Shown piece by piece: positions 16,595 through 28,300 of a stretch of 64,000 nt of DNA. The number at the start of each line of letters is the position of its first letter. The first letter of the stretch is position 1. Under the pieces are notes generated by a model that did not search any database, had not been told where the DNA came from, and saw only the letters and a program-made list of their open reading frames with translations. The DNA is from Porphyridium purpureum (Eukaryota > Rhodophyta > Bangiophyceae > Porphyridiales > Porphyridiaceae). The stretch lies in the NCBI GenBank assembly GCA_008690995.1, contig VRMN01000002.1, positions 2,294,001 through 2,358,000 on the forward strand, given 5' to 3'. The translations under genes and the position numbers were made by a program.

Positions 16595-19579
16595 ATGCAG
16601 GACAAGGTTTCAAGTAGGACCCCAGATGTAGCGAGTGTGAGCGCAAATGGACCGCGACTATCGCTCGATGTGGTTTCGGCTCCGCAGCCGGAACTATCGG
16701 GCTCTGTGTCCACACCAGCCCCGGGGCAAAGTCGGGCTCTTCAGCAGCAGTGTGAAGCATCGCCGCAGCTCCGCGGGCTGCGCAAATTTTCGTCCACCGA
16801 AATGGAAAACTTTGGCGACTCGCGTCTTACCTTGTCGCTTCGCCACGCAGCTTCTGCGCGGGACGCGCCACCTGTACCATTACCCCAAGAGGATGAGAAT
16901 GGTGGCGAGGTGATTGCTGCCTTCGCTGGAAAGGACGCTAGTAACACGCCGACGTCATCTTCGCAGCACGAGCCAGCCGATTCTGAAACTTTTGCGCCAG
17001 ATGAGCATGACGTCGAGGCCGGACCATTCGACCAACAGCTCGATGTCGCTGCTTCGCACAGGTCAATCCCGACCCGAACATTGAGTTCGCCAGCCGCCGA
17101 AACAGTTCTACCCGGACGGAGACAGAAGCACAAAGAGACTGCACATAGTAGATCAACTCAAGCACCAAAACCTAGTGGTGGAAATTTATTCGCGTATCTG
17201 TTTGGAGGAGGCAATCATCAGGCAGGTGCATCTTTGTCGAATCCGTTCGCGTCGGCGACCGACACGTGGACCAGCATGACTGGTCTGCCTTCGCCACCGC
17301 CACCTGTTCCGGCATGTGCACAGACGAGCATGGACATGCGCATACTGAAGCAGCTTCGGGACAAGTTTGCTTCATCTGTGGACGATGACTACGCGAAGAT
17401 ATGCGCGGCCTTCCGGGTTCCGGGCTATTTCCTCACACATCACGTGCACTCTCCAGGTGGCAGCGCTGGCAGCATGGGCATCACCAGCAGTAGCAAGGCA
17501 TCAAAACACGCACAAGCACAGGCCCAAATCCAGCTTGGCCGTGAGAATGCAGATGCTTTCGGTGCTGCGGAGCCCAACATGAATGCCTTTTCCGAGTTTG
17601 CGACGCCCAGTTCGATTGCTTTGAAAATGCTCAAAGTAAACGGCGGACGCATCATCAGTGCAGGCCTGATACCAGCCACCGATGATCTGGTACTGCTCTC
17701 GGAGTCTTCCATCGAGGCCTTTTCATCTCGGGATGGGCGCAAAATCTTGGACGTGCGCATGCTTTTGCCACCCGACGAGACCCATTTTGCGCTGGCCGTG
17801 ACGGGTAGCGTGTTGCCATGGCGTAGCAGCACAGAGCAGCTGCAGATGCGATATTTGCGTGCTACGCATGGCTGTGTGGATGCTGCCCGCATGCAAGTCG
17901 TGGCTTGCTCAGAGGACGGACTCCTTTGCATGTACAGCTTGCATAGCGGGCGCATGGGTGACCTGCTTCGCTTTTCGCGTCTCGCCGAGCACCGCAGCGA
18001 GACGATTGTGAGCGTCCAGCTAGTGGTGGAACACAGTGAACTGGTATGCTTGAGCGCTCGCGGTGCGGTATGGGTGCTCGACGCGCAAGATCTTCTCGTG
18101 CGGAACAAGGCGCAATGCCTGGTCACGCGGGAGGATGTGCCCGCGATGATTTTCGCTGAGGATTTAGGTGCGCCGAGCATCACGTGTGCATATACCATCA
18201 TAGACAGTAGTCGCGCATCGAAGCAAGCCGAAGAAGGAGACGACGCATCAGAATTGCGTGGAGACGACGCATCAGAATTGTGTGGAGACGACGCATCAGC
18301 TAGAGACGAAGCTGACCGGAAGCGGCTTACGGTCTACCTCGGGCTGTCTGATGGCAGCCTGACCAGGCTTTGGCCGATGTGCTCGGACATCACAGCTGAG
18401 GAGCTGGACGTAGGCGTGCATGAGCGCAGTGTGCATGAGACGCAGGTGCTTGCTGACGGCCGATTCGCAGTCACGATCTGTTCGCGACCATTTCAGGATG
18501 TGCTCGTCGTGACGGACTGCGAGTCAGGTGTATGTGTATCGCGCAGCCGTTTCCCCTTTTCCTTGTCATGTGTGCGAAGCATAGCGGACCCCAACCACTC
18601 GGGCGGAATCGATGCGGTCGCTGCGCACAATGTGCTGGTTGGAGGCGAGCGTGGAGAGTTGATGCTCTGTCGCCTGGTACTTGCACCGGTGCGCGAGCTA
18701 GTACACGTGCGCGTGTTGCTGAATTTTACCGATGCACGAAAACTTCACGCGAGCTACGAGGTGGTCGATCTGTTATATGTGTACGAACGACGATTGCTGG
18801 TCAGTGCGCATGCCGACGGCACTGTGCGCCGTTGGTGGCTGTGCAAGCCGGATGCGGCTCTCTTTTCGCACGTGACGCCTTTTGCTTTCACAGGATGCGA
18901 AGGGGAGGCGCTCAAGCTGGCTCACGAGGTGCTAGCCCAGCGCGACGGACGCGCCTGGCTCTCCCAGATGCCGAACACTCGCGTTGGTACCCATGCTGGC
19001 GTCGTGCGGCTTCAGGAGACTCTGGGCGTGCTCTTTGAGGGGAGTGTGGGGCTTTCGGACGCAGACAAGGACATGCTGATTCGACTCCTGCAGAGCGCGC
19101 AGCTTGATGCGCAGAACTTTTGCTCTCTCGCAGACAGTGCTCTATTGCAAGCGTTGTCAGACGCACAGAAGAATCATTTTGCGCCCCAGACAGCAGCACG
19201 GCAGATTCGGCGTGGTCATCAAGATCGCGCAGTTCGCTACCGTGATGCAGTCTTTGTCATTGAGTATGCACGTTTGAAGCACACGACCAGCGTCGCGACA
19301 GCTTTTCTACGGCTGCAGGAGTACGTACTGAAGCTTATGGAGCACTGCTTGGCGCAGCATAGGGCACCTGTCGTGACTGGAAATGAGCGCATCGGTCGAC
19401 GCATTGATGAGGAGGAGGGTGGTGATGGTGGCTCGGCCAGCATGAAGGGCTCGGACCTACCGGCATCCGAGGTAGAAAAAGAGCCGGGCACGGCACGTGC
19501 CGCGTACTCTGCGGCGTCTGTGCGCGATGCTCGCGAGTTGGTGAGATGTGAGTTGAGCGAGCTCGATTTGGACCGCTGA
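16595..19579 (+). CDS. Large WD40/beta-propeller-like protein, unknown function
   Basis: 994 residues from ATG 16595 (MQDKVSSRTP). The first ~240 residues are disordered and Ser/Pro-rich. Then MRILKQLRDKF leads into repeated beta-propeller-like blades: MQVVACSEDGLLCMYSLHSG, LTVYLGLSDGSLTRLWP and LLVSAHADGTVRRWWLCK. The C-terminus is helical (VFVIEYARLKHT, LRLQEYVLKLMEHC). Between blades is an acidic insert made of three 24-bp tandem repeats at 18239-18301 (GDDASEL units). No signal or membrane segment. WD40 proteins are scaffolds; I cannot assign this one to a complex. The frame is long and unambiguous. The following 376 bp to the DUF885 gene hold nothing I can call. Confidence 0.75.
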   Translation: MQDKVSSRTPDVASVSANGPRLSLDVVSAPQPELSGSVSTPAPGQSRALQQQCEASPQLRGLRKFSSTEMENFGDSRLTLSLRHAASARDAPPVPLPQEDENGGEVIAAFAGKDASNTPTSSSQHEPADSETFAPDEHDVEAGPFDQQLDVAASHRSIPTRTLSSPAAETVLPGRRQKHKETAHSRSTQAPKPSGGNLFAYLFGGGNHQAGASLSNPFASATDTWTSMTGLPSPPPPVPACAQTSMDMRILKQLRDKFASSVDDDYAKICAAFRVPGYFLTHHVHSPGGSAGSMGITSSSKASKHAQAQAQIQLGRENADAFGAAEPNMNAFSEFATPSSIALKMLKVNGGRIISAGLIPATDDLVLLSESSIEAFSSRDGRKILDVRMLLPPDETHFALAVTGSVLPWRSSTEQLQMRYLRATHGCVDAARMQVVACSEDGLLCMYSLHSGRMGDLLRFSRLAEHRSETIVSVQLVVEHSELVCLSARGAVWVLDAQDLLVRNKAQCLVTREDVPAMIFAEDLGAPSITCAYTIIDSSRASKQAEEGDDASELRGDDASELCGDDASARDEADRKRLTVYLGLSDGSLTRLWPMCSDITAEELDVGVHERSVHETQVLADGRFAVTICSRPFQDVLVVTDCESGVCVSRSRFPFSLSCVRSIADPNHSGGIDAVAAHNVLVGGERGELMLCRLVLAPVRELVHVRVLLNFTDARKLHASYEVVDLLYVYERRLLVSAHADGTVRRWWLCKPDAALFSHVTPFAFTGCEGEALKLAHEVLAQRDGRAWLSQMPNTRVGTHAGVVRLQETLGVLFEGSVGLSDADKDMLIRLLQSAQLDAQNFCSLADSALLQALSDAQKNHFAPQTAARQIRRGHQDRAVRYRDAVFVIEYARLKHTTSVATAFLRLQEYVLKLMEHCLAQHRAPVVTGNERIGRRIDEEEGGDGGSASMKGSDLPASEVEKEPGTARAAYSAASVRDARELVRCELSELDLDR

Positions 19580-19955
19580 CTCGCAATATAATGCTCTTCG
19601 GGTGGCGCGCGCGGACGAACAGTATATGGTGCGCCTGCACGTGTGTGCATTAGATAGCATTTGTAAGATCGCATATTGTTCTGGGCTTTGGAGACGGAGT
19701 TGCAATGGTAAAAGTGCGATACCCCGAACTATGATTCCAGATTTGCTGTGGCGCAGCAGACTTCCAGCAAAACGGGTTGCGCTCTCAATCGCAAGAGAAA
19801 GAGAGGCGTCATCTCAAAGTTGGTGCAGCAGAACGCTGCGACCAACCTGCATTCGCAATGAAACGACTCGCAACCGACCTTCGTCCATCATTATCGAGAA
19901 GAAAAACTGATGCGTTGCCATATCCTTGCATACTGCGCACAAACCTCAAGTGCTA

Positions 19956-22319
19956 TCAGGAGACCAGAGTTGGTTTCTCTATTTGACTAGCCAACCACGC
20001 GTCGACATTTTGCTCCAAGATGTCCAGCGGAACGGCGCCGTGGCGCAGGACCACGTGGTGAAACTCGCACCACGAAAATGCCGGCCCGAGTTGCTGCTGT
20101 GCCTTGTCCTTTAGCGAGCGAAACTTCAGCTCACCTAGCTTGTTGGCGCACGCCTGGCCAGGTAAGATCAAGTATCGGTCGAGCTCTGCATCAATCTCAG
20201 CTTCCGGGAGCACGGCCACATCGCGCAAAAAGCGAGCAGCTTGCTTGCGCGACCAGCCAAAATGGTGGATGCCCGTGTCGGTTACCAGACGTGCAGCTCG
20301 CCAGATTTCCGCCAACAAGCGGCCAAGCCGTTCCAGTGGCGTAGAGTACATGCCCATCTCCTCTCCTAGGTACTCGGCGTACAAACCCCAGCCTTCTAGA
20401 AACCCGAGCGTGAAGCCCTGAGATTGCCGTCGGACGCGAGGCAGGAACAGTTCAGAGTACACCTCGGTGGCGGCGCGCCTTTCATTCGCGTCATACACCT
20501 CTTTGCCAATTTCACCGCCACAACTCTTGATGTAGGCCATTTGCGTGTGATGGCCGGGAATGCCTTCGTGCAGAGCCACCACGGGCATCATGTACAACGG
20601 CCGCGTTCCAGGCTTAGACGTGTTTGCATAAAAAATGGCTGCATGGTTGATCTTTGAATGTCTGCTGCTATTGCTTCGCCGGAGCACAGCCTTCCCGGGC
20701 GATAGGGTTGATAACGCCGAACCATGATCCAATTCGGCTTGTTGGTTGCTGTTTTCGCTGATGTCACTGCTGGTCTTGTCGTCCTCGTGAACATAATCAT
20801 CACCCGGGAAGTAGTGCGCAGGCGGTGCCGAATCTTCCCGAAACGGTTCAATCGGCTTCACAATAAGCTCGTGCTCCGCAGCAGATGGAAAGAAAAATTC
20901 ATCCACCATTTTTGCGCGCGCGTTTTCTAATATGTGTTCGTAAGTCGAAATGATTTGCTGCGCATCCCGTGGGAAAAGGGCCGGCTTGGCGTCCAGGTAA
21001 CCAATCACCTCGATCAACGACGCGTCGCGCGCAATCTTGCCGGCAAAGTCGCGTTCTTGCGAAAGTTCTTCAATCGCAAGCTTGATTTCCTCATTGATGC
21101 GTGCGACTTCCTTGTAGCCAAGCGCGTGCACCTCGGCTGGATCCAGTGCCTCTTGACCTGCATCGGATCGGGCGCTGGCGTTCCGATTCGGCGAAGCGCC
21201 GGAAAGCGAAGAGAAGTAAGCGAGGGCCGATGCGTACGTACTTGTGCTCTTGCTGCCGTCTTGGCCTGTCGCGGTGGAGTAATTCAGCGGACTTTGATTT
21301 TTCTTGCCTTGCGCGTGGGGCAGGTACTCAAACTCGAAAAACGATGCGAGCCGTGCATAAGCGGGGCATACGTCCACCAGAAGCGTGGATTCGAGCGCTT
21401 CAATATCGACACCTAGGCGCTCAAAGTGAGGCGCGGCGGTGCGGAAAACAGAAACATCATGCACACTTCCCCGCGCACGGACCTGCATTCCTTGACACTG
21501 CTGAATGATCTGCTCGACCGAGCGCAAGGGAAGCACGACGGTGTTTGCAATGCCCGCGCGGCACGCCGCGATGATCTGCTCGGCCTGTGTCGGAAATGCG
21601 CGTAAGCGCCGAAGAAAGGCGTTCGCGTCGCCTTCACTGCGCCAGGGATGGAATGATGCGCTCTGTATGAGCATCAGATGCGGGCCAAACAGATGGTTGG
21701 TCGCCAGTTCATAGCGGTCAAAGGAGCGCTTGGCCAGCAGTTCGAGGCGAACCATGCGTGCCAGGAAAGCATAGTTGACGGATTGCTGTGGAATGTGCTG
21801 CAAATCCCTGGCATCAATTTCAGTGGACAAGAGATGCAGCAGTTCGCGCAGCGCGTCTATGTAGGCATCCCGTCCTTTTCGACTCACATCCGCAACAAAC
21901 GCATTGAAGCGATAGTCACCGACCATGGTCGCAACCAGGGGGTCGTCCGCCATACAGACATCCCACAGAATGGCGTACAATTTCCACAGCTTGACAGTTG
22001 CATTCCGCTGCTTCCGTATCCGGCCGTCATCTTCGTCACCCACTGAGCTCCGATCAAGCGCCTCAAGCACGTGGCGCAACGTGGGTTCTTGAGCACACCA
22101 TGCGTCCTCCGAGAGTGACGAGAAGAATGCGCGGCGGACAAATCGCCTCGACACAAACTCATGCGGGTCGTCGACACACCCGTTCTTCAGCTGCTCAATC
22201 TCCTTGTGCGCTGCGGATGCGTTATGTGATCGCGCCCTACTCACACGGCGAAAAAAAAGCGCAATGCCCGCTGCGGCAGCGACCGCCGATGCCGCCGCAA
22301 GTACGGAGCGCACGGGCAT
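19956..22319 (-). CDS. DUF885-family metallopeptidase-like protein, membrane-anchored
   Basis: 787 residues from ATG 22319 (MPVRSVLAAAS), followed at once by a hydrophobic stretch (AVAAAAGIALFF) and Arg residues, which fits a signal anchor. The body carries the hallmarks of the bacterial DUF885 family: VALHEGIPGHH near residue 583 and EGWGLYAEYLGEEM near 640, with the partner Glu in the C-terminal helices. HEGIPGHH resembles a zinc HExxH-type site with an inserted turn, so a zinc peptidase is the likely activity, not proven. An internal acidic, Asn/Ser-rich insert at about residues 540-570 has the look of a eukaryotic loop. Family usually of bacterial origin; here it has an added anchor. A GTACAGTG motif lies about 235 bp upstream. 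Confidence 0.88.
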   Translation of the reverse strand: MPVRSVLAAASAVAAAAGIALFFRRVSRARSHNASAAHKEIEQLKNGCVDDPHEFVSRRFVRRAFFSSLSEDAWCAQEPTLRHVLEALDRSSVGDEDDGRIRKQRNATVKLWKLYAILWDVCMADDPLVATMVGDYRFNAFVADVSRKGRDAYIDALRELLHLLSTEIDARDLQHIPQQSVNYAFLARMVRLELLAKRSFDRYELATNHLFGPHLMLIQSASFHPWRSEGDANAFLRRLRAFPTQAEQIIAACRAGIANTVVLPLRSVEQIIQQCQGMQVRARGSVHDVSVFRTAAPHFERLGVDIEALESTLLVDVCPAYARLASFFEFEYLPHAQGKKNQSPLNYSTATGQDGSKSTSTYASALAYFSSLSGASPNRNASARSDAGQEALDPAEVHALGYKEVARINEEIKLAIEELSQERDFAGKIARDASLIEVIGYLDAKPALFPRDAQQIISTYEHILENARAKMVDEFFFPSAAEHELIVKPIEPFREDSAPPAHYFPGDDYVHEDDKTSSDISENSNQQAELDHGSALSTLSPGKAVLRRSNSSRHSKINHAAIFYANTSKPGTRPLYMMPVVALHEGIPGHHTQMAYIKSCGGEIGKEVYDANERRAATEVYSELFLPRVRRQSQGFTLGFLEGWGLYAEYLGEEMGMYSTPLERLGRLLAEIWRAARLVTDTGIHHFGWSRKQAARFLRDVAVLPEAEIDAELDRYLILPGQACANKLGELKFRSLKDKAQQQLGPAFSWCEFHHVVLRHGAVPLDILEQNVDAWLASQIEKPTLVS

Positions 22320-22553
22320 GATTCTGCTGAGCCCGCTGCCCAACCCCTGAGAACAGTGAGAGAAGCGCCGCGCGACGCAGATCAGCAGGTGCAATGGCAG
22401 GGGGTTGAGCCTGATCAAATGCCGCCGCCGATGCAACCACTTTTACCTAGAGATCCTCACGCAAATCCCCGACGCAACAACCACGCTCTTGCCTCCTTCG
22501 GCACGCGCACTTCATAACCCGCGAAGGGCGCGCAAAGTCGAGGAGCGATCTTG

Positions 22554-22563
22554 CACTGTACCC
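22554..22563 (-). promoter_or_regulatory. GGGTACAGTG motif upstream of the DUF885 gene
   Basis: CACTGTACCC on the plus strand, that is GGGTACAGTG read towards the DUF885 gene, 235 bp before its ATG. It matches the copies near 5781, 16262, 16327 and 38682. Regulatory role is inferred. Confidence 0.35.
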
Positions 22564-22979
22564 GCCGAGATTCTAAATTTAGATTGTGCGCAAGCGGCTG
22601 GACGAGGAGGCGGGCGCGCGTTCAAGCCGTGTCAACTGCATGTGTGCGCGGAAGGCGGAGTGGTGACCACGTTGGCCACAGTGGCTTGGAAGATGACGAG
22701 CAAAGAGGCACACACGCGTCGGGCGCGTGCCCACCAGTTCCGCACGAAAATGACGGTCGCCAGAGCCACGCATGAGATCGGCGCGCCTGCTCGAGAGAGA
22801 GCAGTAAATGCGCACGTGACAGCCGTCGTGCGCACGAGCTAGCGGAAAGAATCGACAGAGAACTGCTTGTGTTTGTGTGTCGATCAGTGGAAGAAGATGG
22901 GGTGGTCGTCAGTTTGAAGAAAAGTCTGTTACGAGTGTGAGTCGTCTGTTTTAAGCCCATCATTTTGGGTCATAAGAGT

Positions 22980-23370
22980 GAACCATGAAGTTGCAAGTGA
23001 AAATTCGTGGGGACGGTCAACTTTCCGGACACAAAAGAAGAGGTCACTTCATATTAAAAATTCGACCTTTCACTGGGAACGTATAACGGCGTGGTTCGGA
23101 GATGCTGGGCTGCAAGAGATTCGTGGCTTAGGACGGAGAACAGGCAGTGCGGGAGAGCTTTATTTTGCGGGCGTCGGCAATTTAAATGAGGTGGATTCGT
23201 CGTATTTCGTGAAGAGCTCCGCTAGGACGCCATGCGACGCAATCGTAGTTTCTCGGATAAGAAAGAAGGTCGCTTTCAGGGCCTTTTGGAGCTGGACAGA
23301 GCGTAAGAGCCATTGCAACCTATTTGGGTACCCCCTACGCGTCCTTTTGTCCTTTTTGGTATGCGTATGA
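22980..23370 (+). mobile_element. Probable Tc1/mariner N-terminal (HTH) relic
   Basis: Two overlapping frames carry MRRNRSFSDKKEGRFQGL and then GAGQSVRAIATYLGTPYA, which together resemble the helix-turn-helix start of Tc1/IS630 transposases (E+G.I..L...G.S.R.IA..LG). Nothing downstream to 24395 can be read as an intact transposase, although weak protein-like pieces continue near 23700-24230. A short perfect hairpin (CTACCTTCAAGGTAG) lies at about 23449. I see no terminal repeats. Otherwise 22320-24395 holds no gene I can support. Confidence 0.3.
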
Positions 23371-24395
23371 ATGATGAGGATAAGGAGCTTCTGTCACTTA
23401 ATTGATAACTGAATGAGTCTTCGCTGTGCCTGAAGAGATACAGCTACCTTCAAGGTAGCCACTTGCTCACCATGAGGGCCTTTCTGTCATCCTCGGTGCA
23501 ATAGCCCGTCCTGCCTCGGCGGGCGTATACAACTTTGCAGTTGAAGAGAGAGAGTCGACTGAATAAGAAGAAGAAGCATTTCAGCAACTTTCTGAGGCCG
23601 CCGAGATAATTTGGCGGCTTGGCTCTGGAGTCCTTAGGGATTGATGATCTGATCTGTCCAGCAGTGAATACCCCTAAATCCGTCAGAATTTAATGGCATG
23701 CTCAAAACGGGTTTCCTGCAGGAGTATCCGTGGCGATATCGAATGCCATGGCTGATACGGCGTTCGAATACGACATGTATATTCTTCTGCAATCACGGCT
23801 CCCTGCGATCTGAATCGGTTTCCGTGCCGTATCATTCGCTTTATCGGCGACCTTACGTAGCGCATGGGCAACAACACACGCGAGAGACCCGGATCATTTC
23901 CGTGACAGAGAACGTACGCATCATGTCGAATGAGTGTGTATCAAATCACCACTTTCTGAAGGTGTACAGTCAGGGATTCACAAAGCGACTCATAAAAAAA
24001 CGCCCCACACGCACGCGCAAGCGGTTTCTGATTATTCGGGACGAGTGACAAAGCACAAAGGTATTCCACTTTCGTCGCGAAAGAGTGGACGTCCTATTTT
24101 CTGCGCGGAACAAATCACGACATCGGTGAAAAGCCGGACATTTCCATTGATAAAAACTGACCCACGCCGATGTGGCCGGTGGGTATTTCGCGAAATGCAG
24201 TGCGCTGTTGCTGGTGCCGGAATGAATACTTAAGACGTTTCGGCGTGCGGATGTTTCGGCAGTGTGGGCAAATCATTCAGATAGGTAGCAGGAAGGCGTC
24301 TCGGTGGTGCCGTTCAAAGTGCAACAGAAAGCGTCTGTGCTGAGCATAGCAGAGCAACCTGCTGGGGCCTTCGCGTTCGAAATATTGTGTTTGCG

Positions 24396-25364
24396 ATGGA
24401 CGTTGTTTCGCTGCAAGATGAGGTCTGCTGCGCAATTTGTATTGACATGCTCCGTGACGCCCGCTTTTTGCCTTGCTTCCACTCGTTCTGCTGCGAATGC
24501 GTGGCTTCGCTCGCGCAACATGCCCAGCAAACAGAGAGCAATGCGATCACGTGCCCCGTGTGCCGTTCATCGTGCGTTTTAGCAAGCTCGGAGGTTTCGG
24601 CGCTCCCCGTTGATCGGCGCGCGATGCGGCTTGTTTCAGTCCTTCAGAGTAAGCCCATCGCGCCCGTCGTCGCTCCAGCGCGGACCGTGAGTGATACTGT
24701 GGTTGATCGGACGCATCAACGAGCTTCTCCCGCAGCCCCGTTCCGTGATCCACTCGAACTGTTCAGGAGAGCGGAAGGACAAGAAAGGAATGGATCTTTT
24801 GCTGACGCGTTTGAATTGTTCAAAGCAGCGGCTGAGCTTGGGAATTCACGTGCACAGTTCAAACTGGGCAAAATTTTACGCCACGGAACTCATGGACAGT
24901 GCGCAGATGAGGCGCTCGCAATCTTCTGGTTTCAATCTGCGGCGAATCAAGGGCACGTCCTCGCCATGCGCCACGCCGGTGAGTGCTTTCACAACGGACA
25001 CGGCGTTGACAGAGATCTAGAGCAGGCCGGGTATTGGTATAGTCGTGCCGCTCAAGCTGGAGATGCGTCTGGACGTGAGCTCATGCATGCGGTGGCATTG
25101 GAGCAATCCAGAAGCGCAGCTGCATCAGCAGTTCAGCAGTCCGCGGCAGCCGTGGATCTCCATCGAGATTCCAATACCGGAGAACCTGAAGATTGGTTTG
25201 CGAAAGGATGGGCAGCGGAGCAGCAAGGAAATTACGATGAGACGCTTCGCTGTTGGACCATAGCGTCCGAACTTGGTCACGCCCGGGCCACGAAGAACCT
25301 GGACTTGATGAGATCTTGGAACTGGAGCCATAGACCTCAGCGGAATGCAAGCTCTCAATCCTGA
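24396..25364 (+). CDS. RING-finger protein with Sel1-like repeats
   Basis: 322 residues from ATG 24396 (MDVVSLQDEV). A C3HC4 RING occupies about residues 11-61: CCAIC, LPCFHSFCCECV, CPVC. After a ~55-residue linker come Sel1-type TPR-like repeats, for example ALEYG-style units LFKAAAELGNSRAQFKLGKI, WFQSAANQGHVLAMRHAGEC and WYSRAAQAGDASG, then a last unit AEQQGNYDETLRCW. RING proteins of this type are ubiquitin E3 ligases and Sel1 repeats bind partner proteins, so an E3 with a substrate- or chaperone-binding arm is likely. No membrane segment or signal, unlike the ER protein SEL1L. The substrate is unknown. Confidence 0.82.
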   Translation: MDVVSLQDEVCCAICIDMLRDARFLPCFHSFCCECVASLAQHAQQTESNAITCPVCRSSCVLASSEVSALPVDRRAMRLVSVLQSKPIAPVVAPARTVSDTVVDRTHQRASPAAPFRDPLELFRRAEGQERNGSFADAFELFKAAAELGNSRAQFKLGKILRHGTHGQCADEALAIFWFQSAANQGHVLAMRHAGECFHNGHGVDRDLEQAGYWYSRAAQAGDASGRELMHAVALEQSRSAAASAVQQSAAAVDLHRDSNTGEPEDWFAKGWAAEQQGNYDETLRCWTIASELGHARATKNLDLMRSWNWSHRPQRNASSQS

Positions 25365-28300
25365 AGACTGGAAACGAATGTGTGTTCAGATATTGTGCGT
25401 CCTCATGCAAACATCAATATTGTCGCCTTTTTAGGCATGAAAACTAGTGCTGTTCCTGCGTTTGAAGGCGCAGCAAAAGATGATTGCGCGTGCCACGAAG
25501 CACAAAGACTTCATCTTTCAGAGTTGCAATTTGCTCGTTCCGGCTGCCGGTCTGATTCATGCGAACATTGCACACAAAGGCGTCTCGCGCGGATATTGCG
25601 ACTAGCACAATTTGAGCAGCGCACCCAGTGACTGCGGTATGATGTCGCTGCTGTGCACAGTCTGTGCACTCTGGCAAGTGGTTATGGAAAGGCGCGTCTT
25701 GATGTGCGCTTGGTGTTTCGGTGCTAGTGGCTGCAGGCTCTAGTGGATTGGTACTTGCTGCGCTCAATCTAGCGTCCGCATTAAATAGACCCGCCTGTTT
25801 GACTCTCTTTCATTTCACGTTCGTCTTTCTCGTTCCGCCATTCGCGCCTAGTCTGTGCAGGACTGCTCTGACAAGCAAGCATAATTCGCTGCTCCTGTTG
25901 CAGCTGCTACATTTTGTACCGGCAGGAGCGCCGAGTCGACCTTTGCATTCATGCGCAAACCTTTTATCGGCCTGAATTTGGTCTCCAGTTAAGTCAGTCA
26001 GTGTCAGTGAGATCTTGTCCAGCGAATAAACATTGGTACCTTTCATTTCAGGTTGAAAAGCGAGTGGTGACGGCGGGCAGATCACGGAGCCATGACGTCT
26101 TCGCGGCTCCGCCCATAAAGCTATGTTCGATCCAGCGTCCTTCGCATGATCATCGTCAGCTGCATCTGTGAGCGAAGGAGGTATGGACTTGACGTCCCTC
26201 GCTTCCTTTTAAGCCGATCCCGTAGGCGCAGTAGACGGTTCGCGCGGTACCTACGACTGCTTCATTTGTAGATCGTCTAACGGCTCTCTGCTGCTTTGCC
26301 AAGAAAAGCCATGCGGCACAGTCCCGTGCTCGACTACGCTTCTGACGCTGGTCCAACCGGTGATCCACCATGCCCAACTCGTCCTCAAGCTTGTAGTTGT
26401 CTTCGGTTGACCGATCTTGGTCAAGGTTGATTGGAGCGAAAATGAACGAGCACTTTAGTGTGCACACCGCCAACACATTCTAGCGGTGTCCCTTCAGCGA
26501 CCGGACGCTACATTCCGCTGCTACTGGTCGTTTCCGCCGAGGCAGCCAAACCCGAGTCGCGAGTAAATGACAAATTTTCTGTCCACTGGAGTCGTGCCTA
26601 AGTTCCGCCTGTGCTCACCCATGTCAAGATTAAATGGTTAACGACTCTTCACAATTCTCATCGTCGCTGTCGTTCGCAGCGAAAGACGCACTGCTGCTGA
26701 CCACGACAGATCCTTGATCCTCCAACACATCAACCTCCAAAGAGGGCTGTGCAAGGTTGCATCGGCGCGGTCTGGTGGTTCCTGTACCTCAACCACGCCC
26801 GCAGCGCCCCGATGGTCTTGGAAATTCAAATTTCCGGGGTCGTTGTCGTCCTGCTCTTCACCTGTTCTAATTGTCGCACCATCTAGCTTGCTGACGAAGG
26901 ATGAAATGCAGCACCCGCAGCGTCGTACTGGTCTACGATGTCAAAAGAACTCGGATTCATCATCAGCCCTGGCATCCCGGGTTTACGAATGCTGCGGGAC
27001 GACTGCCATGGATAGGGCGCCGGGAAAGCCGCCTCCTGCATTGTCTGTAGAGTTCCCCATTTCGCCATTGCCTATCCCAGCTCTTCTGATGGTGGCATTG
27101 CCACAGAGCCGCGTGTCTAATATGTATGTTGCAGAAGATACTGAGGGCGGCTTTGCGTCCATCGTGGTCAAATCACTCACAGGTTTCATACCATCACCAA
27201 AGTCGAGCGAGGAAATCGACGCAGAATTGCTCCCATGAGGTCCTGTCGCTTGCAGCGCAAAGTCATCTGCCGTGCCTAGCATGATCATGCCAATCGTAGA
27301 CTTCGTCTGATGATGCTAAGTCGAGCTAAGACGCCGACGCAGAGGTGGGCTCCGTGGGTGCAGGCGCACGGAGCTCGGTCCGATGCGCAGCGTCAAAACC
27401 CAGTGGCAGCGTTGGCGGGAAGTCCGATTCGCGTGCAGATCCTGATTGTATATCAAGGAGCACAACAGCATACGCATTGGTCTGCAACATACTCAACTGG
27501 GATTGAAAAGATGCGTGTATCATCAACGGATCCCAACTTCCCGCGCCGGCCATTGCCTCTCCTGAGGCGGGCGTACCTGTTTCTGAGACCACGCTCACGT
27601 GCTTACGACGCGCACCGGCACTCTCCACACCACCAGGTGCGTCCATAACCACGCCCTTCGTCTCCCGAATCTACTGCTGCATTCGCGCGCGTCATGTCGT
27701 CACGCGTCGGGCTGGATCTGGACTTCCATCGCACGCACGCGCTAGCGCGCCGTCCGCTGCTCTGCCGACAGCAGCGCGGACATGTCCTCCGTCACCCACC
27801 ATGGCAACGACCCCATGCACGCACAGCTCGCGCCACTACTCGTCCCCGATGCCCGCAGCGCCCCGCTCCATCCCCCCCACGGCTTCCTCTGAAGCGATGT
27901 GTCTCGTAAACCCAATGAAGGCGACGGACGGTTTAGTGCTGATGAGGAATCGGGTTGCGGAAAGCCAGCGCGCAGATTCGCTGAGAGGAACAGAGATCGA
28001 CGGACGTGTGCGCCTGATCATGAGCGCGTTCGAAAACCTGCCGTGCGTCGTGTCTGGGAGCAAAGGTAGCCGACTGTTTTGTGGTTGAACCGTTACTTCA
28101 CGGGCTCAGGATTCTTTCAATGTTGAAGTCGTACAGTGAGTGAACCGGTGTTTGGTTGGGAGGTCTTCCGCTGCCTGGAGGAGCAAGAGCGGCGATACCG
28201 GTAGTTCGTTTGACAGCGACCGCTCCCGTCAGCGCGCACTGCGTTCTCCTTCTATTCAGCAGGAAATGCTTCTGGGTTTTAAGCTGTCATGCTGGGTGAA

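Noticed and set aside
22985-23086. 33-codon ATG frame (MKLQVKIRGDGQLSGHKRR)
   Set aside because: Too short and isolated; lies next to a transposase-like relic and has no recognisable feature.
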